Positions 38,247 to 52,110 of a DNA stretch of 64,000 nt are shown here, in pieces. The notes beneath the pieces were generated by a model, which did no database searches, was not told where the DNA came from, and was given only the letters and a program-made list of their open reading frames with translations. The stretch spans positions 126,570,708 through 126,634,707 of the forward strand of contig NC_080064.1 in NCBI RefSeq assembly GCF_949987535.1, read 5' to 3'. This DNA is from Balaenoptera acutorostrata. Lineage: Eukaryota; Chordata; Mammalia; Artiodactyla; Balaenopteridae. Position 1 is the stretch's first letter, and each line of letters opens with the position of its first letter. Both the position numbers and the translations under genes were made by a program.

Positions 38247-39811
38247 TAAGGAATTATTAGCCACATGCCTATCCAACCTCCAAAAAGGTTTCAGCTCACA
38301 CAGGTCAAATGGCCATCAGCAAAAAGTCCACAAACTATAAATGCAGAAGGGGTTTTAGAGAACTCTGTACCTCCTAGCTCTGGTGGGATCTAAAGTGGTA
38401 ACAGCACTAACAAAAACGGAATGGAGCTGCTTTACAAGGTAAAAACTGAGCTACCATATGATGCGACAGGGCACCTTTTGAGCCTATTAACTAAGACCAC
38501 CAGAATCGGAAAGACAGAGGCAGGCAAATGTGCACTGCAGCAATATTGAAATAGCCAAGACATGGAAGCAAAAAAAAGGTCCATAAACAGATGAATGGAC
38601 AAAGACGAAGTGGTATACGTACCAAATGGAATAGAAGCCTCGGGAACAAAATGAACAATGCCGTTTTCAGGACTACAGTTGAGCCTAGAAATAATCATAT
38701 AAGGTTAAGTAAGTCAAAAGGGTATGACAGGGGCTTCCCTGGTGGCGCAGTGATAGAGAATCTGCCTGCTAATGCAGGGGACGCGGGTTCGAGCCCTGGT
38801 CTGGGAGGATCCCACGTGCCACAGAGCAACTGGGACCGTGAGCCACAACTGCTGAGCCTGCGCATCTGGAGCCTGTGCCCCGCAACGGAAGGGGCCACGA
38901 TAGAGAGAGGCCCGCGCACCGCAATGAAGAGTGGCCCCCGCTTGCCGCAACTAGAGAAAGCCCTCGCACGAAACGAAGACCCAACACAGCTAAATAAATA
39001 GATAAATAAATAAATAAAGTAGCTATTAATTTAAAAAAAAAGGGTATGACAAATATCCTATGATATCATTTATACATGTTATCCTAAGATTGCTACCAAT
39101 GAACATATTTCCACAAAAAAAGACACTCACAGACTTATCAAATAAACTAATGGTTAGCCAAAATGAAAGGTGGGAGCATGGGTAAATTAGGACTATGGTG
39201 TTTACATACATATACTAATGTATGTTAAATGTATATAAACATATAACAGAAAAACTATATGAATTATATAATCACCAATACCTTTAAAATATATATTGTG
39301 TAATCACATACATGCTAACAGGATCCGAAGATGAACAGACATATGTATGAAACATTGAGCAGATTCTGTACAGCCAGACAATCAAAACACTCTAATCAAA
39401 TTTACTCCGATAAGAAATAGAAATTAAATTGAAAAAACAAACAGAAGTAAGGAGACATGAAGTTCTGGGGGCTTGTCCCAGCACATTCCACTCTAGTTTA
39501 CAACCTCGGAACACTACCTCCAGGAAGACTCTGTTGCCCTAGTAACAAGAGTTGAGAACGTAATAATGCTGCCGCCTTGTGGCTGTTTCCCACAACAGCA
39601 GCTTTATACCCAGTGCCAATTGTTGCTTAATAGTCACAAGGACTGCAGGGCTCTAAATGACACCTGCCCTCAAAAAATGCCCTGCGGTAGGGAATAGGCA
39701 AGAAAATTCAAGACATGAGAAAATTTTCAAGAAGTCAATAAGAGGAAGGAAGTTGTACTCACGCTTTAAAAAAAAGGAAAAGAAAAAAAAGGACATGCCT
39801 AAAGCTCAGTA
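38247..39811 (+). repeat. C unit 8 (SINE-bearing)
   Basis: It shares 'gatagagagagg' and 'gaaacattg' with C unit 6. One extra A in the SINE tail makes it 1,565 bp. Private G to C at 39177. Confidence 0.95.
38730..39037 (+). mobile_element. CHR-like SINE, copy 8
   Basis: It has 'gatagagagagg' like copy 6 and one additional A in the tail. Confidence 0.9.
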
Positions 39812-41051
39812 TAAGGAATTATTAGCCATAGGCAAATTCAAATTCAAAAAGGTTTCAGCTCACACCAGTCATGACCATCAGCAAAAAGTCTACAAACTAT
39901 AAATGCTGAAGGGGTTTTAGAGAACTGTGTACCTTCTAGCTGCTGGTGGGATGTAAAGTGGTAACAGCACTAACGCAAACTGAATCGAGCTGCTTTACAA
40001 GGTAAAACCTGAGCTACCATATGATGCGGCAGGGCACCTTTTGGGCCTATAACCTAAGACCACCAGAATCGGAAAGACAGAGGCAGGCAAATGTGCACTG
40101 CAGCAATATTGAAATAGCCAAGAAATGGAAGCAAAAAAAGATCCATAAACAGATGAATGGACAAAAAGAAGAGGTATATGGACAGCATGGAATAGTAGCC
40201 TCGGAAAAAAAATAAACAATGCCGTGTTCAGGACTACAGTTGAGCCTAGAAATAATCATATAAGGTTAAGTAAGTCAAAAAGGTATGACAAATATCCTAT
40301 GATATCATTTATACATGTTATCCTAAGATTGCTACCAATGAACATATTTCCACAAAAAAAGACACTCACAGACTTATCAAATAAACTAATTGTTAGCCAA
40401 AATGAAAGGTGGGAGGATGGGTAAATTAGGACTATGGGGTTAACATACATATAGTAATGTTTGTTAAATGTATATAAACAAAAAACATACAAACTATATA
40501 AATTATATAATCACAATACCTTTAAAATATACATTCTGTAATTCCATACATGCTAACATGATCCGAAGAGGAACAGACATATGTGTGAATCATTGAGTAG
40601 ATTCTGTACAGCCAGACAATCAAAACACTCTAATCAAATTTACTCCGATAAGAAATAGAAATTAAATTTAAAAAACAAACATAAGTAAGGAGACATAAAG
40701 TTCTGGGGGCTTGTCCCAGCACATTCCACTCTAGTTTACAACCTCGGAACACTACCTCCAGGAAGACTCTGTTGCCCTAGTAACAAGAATTGAGAATGTA
40801 ATAATGCTGCTGCCTTGTGGCTGTTTCCCACAACAGCAGCTTTAAACACACTGCTAATGGTTGCTTCATAGTCACAAGGATTGCAGGGCTCTAAATGACA
40901 CCTGCCCTCAAGAAATGCCCTGGAGTGGGGAATAGGCAAGAAAATTCAACACATGAGAAATTTTTCAAGAAGTCAATATGAAGAGGGAAGTTGTACTCAC
41001 TCTTTATCAAAAAAAGGAAAAGAAAAAAAAGGACATGCTTAAAGCTCAGTA
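39812..41051 (+). repeat. A unit 12
   Basis: It has 'cataaagttctg' and 'aagaattgag', as A unit 10 does. Confidence 0.95.
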
Positions 41052-42291
41052 TAAGGAATTATTAGCCACATGCAAATTCAAATTCAAAAAGGTTTCAGCT
41101 CACACCAGTCATGACCATCAGCAAAAAGACTACAAACTATAAATGCTTAAGGGGTTTGAGAAAAATGTGTACCTTCTAGCTGCTCGTGGGATGTAAAGTG
41201 GTAACAGCACTAACGAAAACTGAATGGAGCTGCTACAAAGGTAAAAATTGAGCTACCATATGATGCGGCAGGGCACCTTTTGGGCCTATAACCTAAGACC
41301 ACCAGAATCGGAAAGACAGAGGCAGCCAAATGTGAACTGCAACAACATTGATATAGCCAAGACATGGAAGCAAAAAAAAGGTCCATAAACAGATGAATGG
41401 ACAAAGACGAAGTGGTATACGTACCAAATGGAATAGAAGCCTCGGGGACAAAATGAACAATGCCGTTTTCAGGACTACAGTTGAGCCTAGAAATAATCAT
41501 ATAAGGTTAAGTAAGTCAAAAGGGTATGACAAATATCCTATGATATCATTTATACATGTTATCATAAGATTGCTACCAATGAACATATTTCCACAAAAAA
41601 AGACACTCACAGACTTATCAAATAAACTAATGGTTAGCCAAAATGAAAGGTGGGAGGATGGGTAAATTAGGACTATGGCGTTTACATACATATACTAATG
41701 TATGTTAAATGTATGTAAACATATAACAGATAAACTATATGAATTATATAATCACCAATACCTTTAAAATATATATTGTGTAATCACATACATGCTAACA
41801 GGATCCGAAGATGAACAGACATATGTATGAATCATTGAGCAGATTCTGTACAGCCAGACAATGAAAACACTCTAATCAAATTTACTCCGATAAGAAATAG
41901 AAATTAAATTTAAAAAACAAACAGAAGTAAGGAGACATAAACTTCTCGGGGCTTCTCCCAGCACATTCCACTCTAACTCACAACCTCGGAACACTACCTA
42001 GAGGAAGACTCTGTTGCCCTAGTAACAAGAGTTGAGAACGTAATAATGCTGCCGCCTTGTGGCTGTTTCCCACAACAGCAGCTTTATACCCAGTGCCTAT
42101 TGTTGCTTAATAGTCACAAGGACTGCAGGGCTCTAAATGACACCTGCCCTCAAAAAATGCCCTGCGGTAGGGAATAGGCAAGAAAATTCAAGACATGAGA
42201 AAATTTTCAAGAAGTCAATAAGAGGAAGGAAGTTGTACTCACGCTTTAAAAAAAAGGAAAAGAAAAAAAAGGACATGCCTAAAGCTCAGTA
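41052..42291 (+). repeat. B unit 12, recombinant ending, followed by A
   Basis: The most divergent B: G to C at 41326, A to G at 41447, C to A at 41564, and 'gccaaaatg' instead of 'gccaaactg'. Its ending starts in the pre-C form ('cttctcggggcttctccc', 'ctacctagagg') and finishes in the pre-A form ('gggctctaaatg', 'ccctgcggtag'). Confidence 0.95.
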
Positions 42292-43531
42292 TAAGGAATT
42301 ATTAGCCATAGGCAAATTCAAATTCAAAAAGGTTTCAGCTCACACCAGTCATGACCATCAGCAAAAAGTCTACAAACTATAAATGCTGAAGGGGTTTTAG
42401 AGAACTGTGTACCTTCTAGCTGCTGGTGGGATGTAAAGTGGTAACAGCACTAACGCAAACTGAATCGAGCTGCTTTACAAGGTAAAACCTGAGCTACCAT
42501 ATGATGCGGCAGGGCACCTTTTGGGCCTATAACCTAAGACCACCAGAATCGGAAAGACAGAGGCAGGCAAATGTGCACTGCAGCAATATTGAAATAGCCA
42601 AGAAATGGAAGCAAAAAAAGATCCATAAACAGATGAATGGACAAAAAGAAGAGGTATATGGACAGCATGGAATAGTAGCCTCGGAAAAAAAATAAACAAT
42701 GCCGTGTTCAGGACTACAGTTGAGCCTAGAAATAATCATATAAGGTTAAGTAAGTCAAAAAGGTATGACAAATATCCTATGATATCATTTATACATGTTA
42801 TCCTAAGATTGCTACCAATGAACATATTTCCACAAAAAAAGACACTCACAGACTTATCAAATAAACTAATTGTTAGCCGAAATGAAAGGTGGGAGGATGG
42901 GTAAATTAGGACTATGGGGTTAACATACATATAGTAATGTTTGTTAAATGTATATAAACAAAAAACATACAAACTATATAAATTATATAATCACAATACC
43001 TTTAAAATATACATTCTGTAATTCCATACATGCTAACATGATCCGAAGAGGAACAGACATATGTGTGAATCATTGAGTAGATTCTGTACAGCCAGACAAT
43101 CAAAACACTCTAATCAAATTTACTCCGATAAGAAATAGAAATTAAATTTAAAAAACAAACATAAGTAAGGAGACATAAAGTTCTGGGGGCTTGTCCCAGC
43201 ACATTCCACTCTAGTTTACAACCTCGGAACACTACCTCCAGGAAGACTCTGTTGCCCTAGTAACAAGAATTGAGAATGTAATAATGCTGCTGCCTTGTGG
43301 CTGTTTCCCACAACAGCAGCTTTAAACACACTGCTAATGGTTGCTTCATAGTCACAAGGATTGCAGGGCTCTAAATGACACCTGCCCTCAAGAAATGCCC
43401 TGGAGTGGGGAATAGGCAAGAAAATTCAACACATGAGAAATTTTTCAAGAAGTCAATATGAAGAGGGAAGTTGTACTCACTCTTTATCAAAAAAAGGAAA
43501 AGAAAAAAAAGGACATGCTTAAAGCTCAGTA
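42292..43531 (+). repeat. A unit 13
   Basis: First A in the window with 'tagccgaaatg', which recurs in the A units from 53189 on and in the second hybrid. It also has 'cataaag' and 'aagaattgag'. Confidence 0.95.
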
Positions 43532-44773
43532 TAAGGAATTATTAGCCACATGCAAATTCAAATTCAAAAAGGTTTCAGCTCACACCAGTCATGACCATCA
43601 ACAAAAAGACTACAAACTATAAATGCTTAAGGGGTTTGAGAAAAATGTGTACCTTCTAGCTGCTCGTGGGATGTAAAGTGGTAACAGCACTAACGAAAAC
43701 TGAATGGAGCTGCTACAAAGGTAAAAATTGAGCTACCATATGATGCGGCAGGGCACCTTTTGGGCCTATAACCTAAGACCACCAGAATCGGAAAGACAGA
43801 GGCAGGCAAATGTGAACTGCATCAACATTGATATAGCCAAGACATGGAAGCAGAAAAAAGGTCCATAAACAGATGAATGGACAAAGACGAAGTGGTATAC
43901 GTACCAAATGGAATAGAAGCCTCGGGAACAAAATGAACAATGCCGTTTTCAGGACTACAGTTGAGCCTAGAAATAATCATATAAGTTTAAGTAAGTCAAA
44001 AGGGTATGACAAATATCCTATGATATCATTTATACATGTTATCCTAAGATTGCTACCAATGAACATATTTCCACAAAAAAAGACACTCACAGACTTATCA
44101 AATAAACTAATGGTTAGCCAAACTGAAAGGTGGGAGGATGGGTAAATTAGGACTATGGCGTTTACATACATATACTAATGTATGTTAAATGTATGTAAAC
44201 ATATAACAGATAAACTATATGAATTATATAATCACCAATACCTTTAAAATATATATTGTGTAATCACATACATGCTAACAGGATCCGAAGATGAACAGAC
44301 ATATGTATGAATCATTGAGCAGATTCTGTACAGCCAGACAATGAAAACACTCTAATCAAATTTACTCCGATAAGAAATAGAAATTAAATTTAAAAAACAA
44401 ACAGAAGTAAGGAGACATAAACTTCTCGGGGCTTCTCCCAGCACATTCCACTCTAACTCACAACCTCGGAACACTACCTAGAGGAAGACTCTGTTGCCCT
44501 AGTAACAAGAGTTGAGAACGTAATAATGCTGCCGCCTTGTGGCTGTTTCCCACAACAGCAGCTTTATACCCAGTGCCTATTGTTGCTTAATAGTCACAAG
44601 GACTGCAGGGCACTAAATGACACCTGCCTTCAAAAAAGGCCCTGGGGTAGGGAATAGGCAAGAAAATTCAACACATGAGAAATTTTTCAGGAAGTCAATA
44701 TGAAGAGGGAAGTTGTACTCACTCTTTAACAAAAAAAGGAAAAGAAGAAAAAGGGGATGCCTAAAGCTCAGTG
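43532..44773 (+). repeat. B unit 13, followed by C
   Basis: It shares 'agcagaaaaaagg' with B unit 11 and 'ctgcatcaac' (43822) with B unit 14. Private changes are G to A at 43601 and G to T at 43986. Confidence 0.95.
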
Positions 44774-46337
44774 TAAGGAATTATTAGCCACATGCCTATC
44801 CAACCTCCAAAAAGGTTTCAGCTCACACAGGTCAAATGGCCATCAGCAAAAAGTCCACAAACTATAAATGCAGAAGGGGTTTTAGAGAACTCTGTACCTC
44901 CTAGCTCTGGTGGGATCTAAAGTGGTAACAGCACTAACAAAAACGGAATGGAGCTGCTTTACAAGGTAAAAACTGAGCTACCATATGATGCGACAGGGCA
45001 CCTTTTGAGCCTATTAACTAAGACCACCAGAATCGGAAAGACAGAGGCAGGCAAATGTGCACTGCAGCAATATTGAAATAGCCAAGACATGGAAGCAAAA
45101 AAAAGGTCCATAAACAGATGAATGGACAAAGACGAAGTGGTATACGTACCAAATGGAATAGAAGCCTCGGGAACAAAATGAACAATGCCGTTTTCAGGAC
45201 TACAGTTGAGCCTAGAAATAATCATATAAGGTTAAGTAAGTCAAAAGGGTATGACAGGGGCTTCCCTGGTGGCGCAGTGATAGAGAATCTGCCTGCTAAT
45301 GCAGGGGACGCGGGTTCGATCCCTGGTCTGGGAGGATCCCACGTGCCACAGAGCAACTGGGACCGTGAGCCACAACTGCTGAGCCTGCGCATCTGGAGCC
45401 TGTGCCCCGCAACGGAAGGGGCCACGATAGTGAGAGGCCCGCGCACCGCAATGAAGAGTGGCCCCCGCTTGCCGCAACTAGAGAAAGCCCTCGCACGAAA
45501 CGAAGACCCAACACAGCTAAATAAATAGATAAATAAATAAATAAAGTAGCTATTAATTAAAAAAAAAGGGTATGACAAATATCCTATGATATCATTTATA
45601 CATGTTATCCTAAGATTGCTACCAATGAACATATTTCCACAAAAAAAGACACTCACAGACTTATCAAATAAACTAATGGTTAGCCAAAATGAAAGGTGGG
45701 AGGATGGGTAAATTAGGACTATGGTGTTTACATACATATACTAATGTATGTTAAATGTATATAAACATATAACAGAAAAACTATATGAATTATATAATCA
45801 CCAATACCTTTAAAATATATATTGTGTAATCACATACATGCTAACAGGATCCGAAGATGAACAGACATATGTATGAATCATTGAGCAGATTCTGTACAGC
45901 CAGACAATCAAAACACTCTAATCAAATTTACTCCGATAAGAAATAGAAATTAAATTGAAAAAACAAACAGAAGTAAGGAGACATGAAGTTCTGGGGGCTT
46001 GTCCCAGCACATTCCACTCTAGTTTACAACCTCGGAACACTACCTCCAGGAAGACTCTGTTGCCCTAGTAACAAGAGTTGAGAACGTAATAATGCTGCCG
46101 CCTTGTGGCTGTTTCCCACAACAGCAGCTTTATACCCAGTGCCAATTGTTGCTTAATAGTCACAAGGACTGCAGGGCTCTAAATGACACCTGCCCTCAAA
46201 AAATGCCCTGCGGTAGGGAATAGGCAAGAAAATTCAAGACATGAGAAAATTTTCAAGAAGTCAATAAGAGGAAGGAAGTTGTACTCACGCTTTAAAAAAA
46301 AGGAAAAGAAAAAAAAGGACATGCCTAAAGCTCAGTA
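44774..46337 (+). repeat. C unit 9 (SINE-bearing)
   Basis: The SINE has a private G to T at 45320 inside the pol III B-box region. The unit has 'ggtgggagg'. Confidence 0.95.
45257..45563 (+). mobile_element. CHR-like SINE, copy 9
   Basis: G to T at 45320 gives 'ggttcgatccc', the form most common in tRNA genes and, as I remember it, the family consensus. Confidence 0.9.
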
Positions 46338-47577
46338 TAAGGAATTATTAGCCATAGGCAAATTCAAATTCAAAAAGGTTTCAGCTCACACCAGTCATGA
46401 CCATCAGCAAAAAGTCTACAAACTATAAATGCTGAAGGGGTTTTAGAGAACTGTGTACCTTCTAGCTGCTGGTGGGATGTAAAGTGGTAACAGCACTAAC
46501 GCAAACTGAATCGAGCTGCTTTACAAGGTAAAACCTGAGCTACCATATGATGCGGCAGGGCACCTTTTGGGCCTATAACCTAAGACCACCAGAATCGGAA
46601 AGACAGAGGCAGGCAAATGTGCACTGCAGCAATATTGAAATAGCCAAGAAATGGAAGCAAAAAAAGATCCATAAACAGATGAATGGACAAAAAGAAGAGG
46701 TATATGGACAGCATGGAATAGTAGCCTCGGAAAAAAAATAAACAATGCCGTGTTCAGGACTACAGTTGAGCCTAGAAATAATCATATAAGGTTAAGTAAG
46801 TCAAAAAGGTATGACAAATATCCTATGATATCATTTATACATGTTATCCTAAGATTGCTACCAATGAACATATTTCCACAAAAAAAGACACTCACAGACT
46901 TATCAAATAAACTAATTGTTAGCCAAAATGAAAGGTGGGAGGATGGGTAAATTAGGACTATGGGGTTAACATACATATAGTAATGTTTGTTAAATGTATA
47001 TAAACAAAAAACATACAAACTATATAAATTATATAATCACAATACCTTTAAAATATACATTCTGTAATTCCATACATGCTAACATGATCCGAAGAGGAAC
47101 AGACATATGTGTGAATCATTGAGTAGATTCTGTACAGCCAGACAATCAAAACACTCTAATCAAATTTACTCCGATAAGAAATAGAAATTAAATTTAAAAA
47201 ACAAACATAAGTAAGGAGACATGAAGTTCTGGGGGCTTGTCCCAGCACATTCCACTCTAGTTTACAACCTCGGAACACTACCTCCAGGAAGACTCTGTTG
47301 CCCTAGTAACAAGAGTTGAGAATGTAATAATGCTGCTGCCTTGTGGCTGTTTCCCACAACAGCAGCTTTAAACACACTGCTAATGGTTGCTTCATAGTCA
47401 CAAGGATTGCAGGGCTCTAAATGACACCTGCCCTCAAGAAATGCCCTGGAGTGGGGAATAGGCAAGAAAATTCAACACATGAGAAATTTTTCAAGAAGTC
47501 AATATGAAGAGGGAAGTTGTACTCACTCTTTATCAAAAAAAGGAAAAGAAAAAAAAGGACATGCTTAAAGCTCAGTA
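46338..47577 (+). repeat. A unit 14
   Basis: It reverts to the reference A state ('catgaagttc', 'aagagttgag', 'gccaaaatg'), so it is not of the late-A subgroup around it. Confidence 0.95.
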
Positions 47578-48819
47578 TAAGGAATTATTAGCCACATGCA
47601 AATTCAAATTCAAAAAGGTTTCAGCTCACACCAGTCACGACCATCAGCAAAAAGACTACAAACTATAAATGCTTAAGGGGTTTGAGAAAAATGTGTACCT
47701 TCTAGCTGCTGGTGGGATGTAAAGTGGTAACAGCACTAACGAAAACTGAATGGAGCTGCTACAAAGGTAAAAATTGAGCTACCATATGATGCGGCAGGGC
47801 ACCTTTTGGGCCTATAACCTAAGACCACCAGAATCGGAAAGACAGAGGCAGGCAAATGTGAACTGCATCAACATTGATATAGCCAAGACATGGAAGCAAA
47901 AAAAAGGTCCATAAACAGATGAATGGACAAAGACGAAGTGGTATACGTACCAAATGGAATAGAAGCCTCGGGAACAAAATGAACAATGCCGTTTTCAGGA
48001 CTACAGTTGAGCCTAGAAATAATCATATAAGGTTAAGTAAGTCAAAAGGGTATGACAAATATCCTATGATATCATTTATACATGTTATCCTAAGATTGCT
48101 ACCAATGAACATATTTCCACAAAAAAAGACACTCACAGACTTATCAAATAAACTAATGGTTAGCCAAACTGAAAGGTGGGAGGATGGGTAAATTAGGACT
48201 ATGGCGTTTACATACATATACTAATGTATGTTAAATGTATGTAAACATATAACAGATAAACTATATGAATTATATAATCACCAATACCTTTAAAATATAT
48301 ATTGTGTAATCACATACATGCTAACAGGATCCGAAGATGAACAGACATATGTATGAATCATTGAGCAGATTCTGTACAGCCAGACAATGAAAACACTCTA
48401 ATCAAATTTACTCCGATAAGAAATAGAAATTAAATTTAAAAAACAAACAGAAGTAAGGAGACATAAACTTCTCGGGGCTTCTCCCAGCACATTCCACTCT
48501 AACTCACAACCTCGGAACACTACCTAGAGGAAGACTCTGTTGCCCTAGTAACAAGAGTTGAGAACGTAATAATGCTGCCGCCTTGTGGCTGTTTCCCACA
48601 ACAGCAGCTTTATACCCAGTGCCTATTGTTGCTTAATAGTCACAAGGACTGCAGGGCACTAAATGACACCTGCCTTCAAAAAAGGCCCTGGGGTAGGGAA
48701 TAGGCAAGAAAATTCAACACATGAGAAATTTTTCAGGAAGTCAATATGAAGAGGGAAGTTGTACTCACTCTTTAACAAAAAAAGGAAAAGAAGAAAAAGG
48801 GGATGCCTAAAGCTCAGTG
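47578..48819 (+). repeat. B unit 14, followed by C
   Basis: Private T to C at 47638. It has 'gctgctggtggg' at 47711 (the A state) and shares 'ctgcatcaac' with B unit 13. Confidence 0.95.
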
Positions 48820-50385
48820 TAAGGAATTATTAGCCACATGCCTATCCAACCTCCAAAAAGGTTTCAGCTCACACAGGTCAAATGGCCATCAGCAAAAAGT
48901 CCACAAACTATAAATGCAGAAGGGGTTTTAGAGAACTCTGTACCTCCTAGCTCTGGTGGGATCTAAAGTGGTAACAGCACTAACAAAAACGGAATGGAGC
49001 TGCTTTACAAGGTAAAAACTGAGCTACCATATGATGCGACAGGGCACCTTTTGAGCCTATTAACTAAGACCACCAGAATCGGAAAGACAGAGGCAGGCAA
49101 ATGTGCACTGCAGCAATATTGAAATAGCCAAGACATGGAAGCAAAAAAAAGGTCCATAAACAGATGAATGGACAAAGACGAAGTGGTATACGTACCAAAT
49201 GGAATAGAAGCCTCGGGAACAAAATGAACAATGCCGTTTTCAGGACTACAGTTGAGCCTAGAAATAATCATATAAGGTTAAGTAAGTCAAAAGGGTATGA
49301 CAGGGGCTTCCCTGGTGGCGCAGTGATAGAGAATCTGCCTGCTAATGCAGGGGACGCGGGTTCGAGCCCTGGTCTGGGAGGATCCCACGTGCCACAGAGC
49401 AACTGGGACCGTGAGCCACAACTGCTGAGCCTGCGCATCTGGAGCCTGTGCCCCGCAACGGAAGGGGCCACGATAGTGAGAGGCCCGCGCACCGCAATGA
49501 AGAGTGGCCCCCGCTTGCCGCAACTAGAGAAAGCCCTCGCACGAAACGAAGACCCAACACAGCTAAATAAATAGATAAATAAATAAATAAAGTAGCTATT
49601 AATTAAAAAAAAAGGGTATGACAAATATCCTATGATATCATTTATACATGTTATCCTAAGATTGCTACCAATGAACATATTTCCACAAAAAAAGACACTC
49701 ACAGACTTATCAAATAAACTAATGGTTAGCCAAAATGAAAGGTCGGAGGATGGGTAAATTAGGACTATGGTGTTTACATACATATACTAATGTATGTTAA
49801 ATGTATATAAACATATAACAGAAAAACTATATGAAATATATAATCACCAATACCTTTAAAATATATATTGTGTAATCACATACATGCTAACAGGATCCGA
49901 AGATGAACAGACATATGTATGAATCATTGAGCAGATTCTGTACAGCCAGACAATCAAAACACTCTAATCAAATTTACTCCGATAAGAAATAGAAATTAAA
50001 TTGAAAAAACAAACAGAAGTAAGGAGACATGAAGTTCTGGGGGCTTGTCCCAGCACATTCCACTCTAGTTTACAACCTCGGAACACTACCTCCAGGAAGA
50101 CTCTGTTGCCCTAGTAACAAGAATTGAGAATGTAATAATGCTGCTGCCTTGTGGCTGTTTCCCACAACAGCAGCTTTAAACACACTGCTAATGGTTGCTT
50201 CATAGTCACAAGGATTGCAGGGCTCTAAATGACACCTGCCCTCAAGAAATGCCCTGGAGTGGGGAATAGGCAAGAAAATTCAACACATGAGAAATTTTTC
50301 AAGAAGTCAATATGAAGAGGGAAGTTGTACTCACTCTTTATCAAAAAAAGGAAAAGAAAAAAAAGGACATGTTTAAAGCTCAGTA
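48820..50385 (+). repeat. C/A hybrid unit 1 (SINE-bearing)
   Basis: C-type through the SINE and L1 3' end ('ggtgtttacat', 'aaattgaaaaaac', 'acagaag' to 50016), then A-type from 50123 ('aagaattgag', 'gctgctgcc', 'aaacacactgctaatgg'). It is followed directly by B, so a full A unit is missing. Private T to A at 49836 and C to T at 50372. Confidence 0.93.
49303..49609 (+). mobile_element. CHR-like SINE, copy 10
   Basis: As copy 1; it lies in the first C/A hybrid unit. Confidence 0.9.
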
Positions 50386-51627
50386 TAAGGAATTATTAGC
50401 CACATGCAAATTCAAATTCAAAAAGGTTTCAGCTCACACCAGTCATGACCATCAGCAAAAAGACTACAAACTATAAATGCTTAAGGGGTTTGAGAAAAAT
50501 GTGTACCTTCTAGCTGCTCGTGGGATGTAAAGTGGTAACAGCACTAACGAAAACTGAATGGAGCTGCTACAAAGGTAAAAATTGAGCTACCATATGATGC
50601 GGCAGGGCACCTTTTGGGCCTATAACCTAAGACCACCAGAATCGGAAAGACAGAGGCAGGCAAATGTGAACTGCAACAACATTGATATAGCCAAGACATG
50701 GAAGCAAAAAAAAGGTCCATAAACAGATGAATGGACAAAGACGAAGTGGTATACGTACCAAATGGAATAGAAGCCTCGGGAACAAAATGAACAATGCCGT
50801 TTTCAGGACTACAGTTGAGCCTAGAAATAATCATATAAGGTTAAGTAAGTCAAAAGGGTATGACAAATATCCTATGATATCATTTATACATGTTATCCTA
50901 AGATTGCTACCAATGAACATATTTCCACAAAAAAAGACACTCACAGACTTATCAAATAAACTAATGGTTAGCCAAACTGAAAGGTGGGAGGATGGGTAAA
51001 TTAGGACTATGGCGTTTACATACATATACTAATGTATGTTAAATGTATGTAAACATATAACAGATAAACTATATGAATTATATAATCACCAATACCTTTA
51101 AAATATATATTGTGTAATCACATACATGCTAACAGGATCCGAAGATGAACAGACATATGTATGAATCATTGAGCAGATTCTGTACAGCCAGACAATGAAA
51201 ACACTCTAATCAAATTTACTCCGATAAGAAATAGAAATTAAATTTAAAAAACAAACAGAAGTAAGGAGACATAAACTTCTCGGGGCTTCTCCCAGCACAT
51301 TCCACTCTAACTCACAACCTCGGAACACTACCTAGAGGAAGACTCTGTTGCCCTAGTAACAAGAGTTGAGAACGTAATAATGCTGCCGCCTTGTGGCTGT
51401 TTCCCACAACAGCAGCTTTATACCCAGTGCCTATTGTTGCTTAACAGTCACAAGGACTGCAGGGCACTAAATGACACCTGCCTTCAAAAAAGGCCCTGGG
51501 GTAGGGAATAGGCAAGAAAATTCAACACATGAGAAATTTTTCAGGAAGTCAATATGAAGAGGGAAGTTGTACTCACTCTTTAACAAAAAAAGGAAAAGAA
51601 GAAAAAGGGGATGCCTAAAGCTCAGTG
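50386..51627 (+). repeat. B unit 15, followed by C
   Basis: Private T to C at 51445 ('cttaacagtc'). Otherwise standard B. Confidence 0.95.
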
Positions 51628-52110
51628 TAAGGAATTATTAGCCACATGCCTATCCAACCTCCAAAAAGGTTTCAGCTCACACAGGTCAAATGGCCATCAG
51701 CAAAAAGTCCACAAACTATAAATGCAGAAGGGGTTTTAGAGAACTCTGTACCTCCTAGCTCTGGTGGGATCTAAAGTGGTAACAGCACTAACAAAAACGG
51801 AATGGAGCTGCTTTACAAGGTAAAAACTGAGCTACCATATGATGCGACAGGGCACCTTTTGAGCCTATTAACTAAGACCACCAGAATCGGAAAGACAGAG
51901 GCAGGCAAATGTGCACTGCAGCAATATTGAAATAGCCAAGACATGGAAGCAAAAAAAAGGTCCATAAACAGATGAATGGACAAAGACGAAGTGGTATACG
52001 TACCAAATGGAATAGAAGCCTCGGGAACAAAATGAACAATGCCGTTTTCAGGACTACAGTTGAGCCTAGAAATAATCATATAAGGTTAAGTAAGTCAAAA
52101 GGGTATGACA

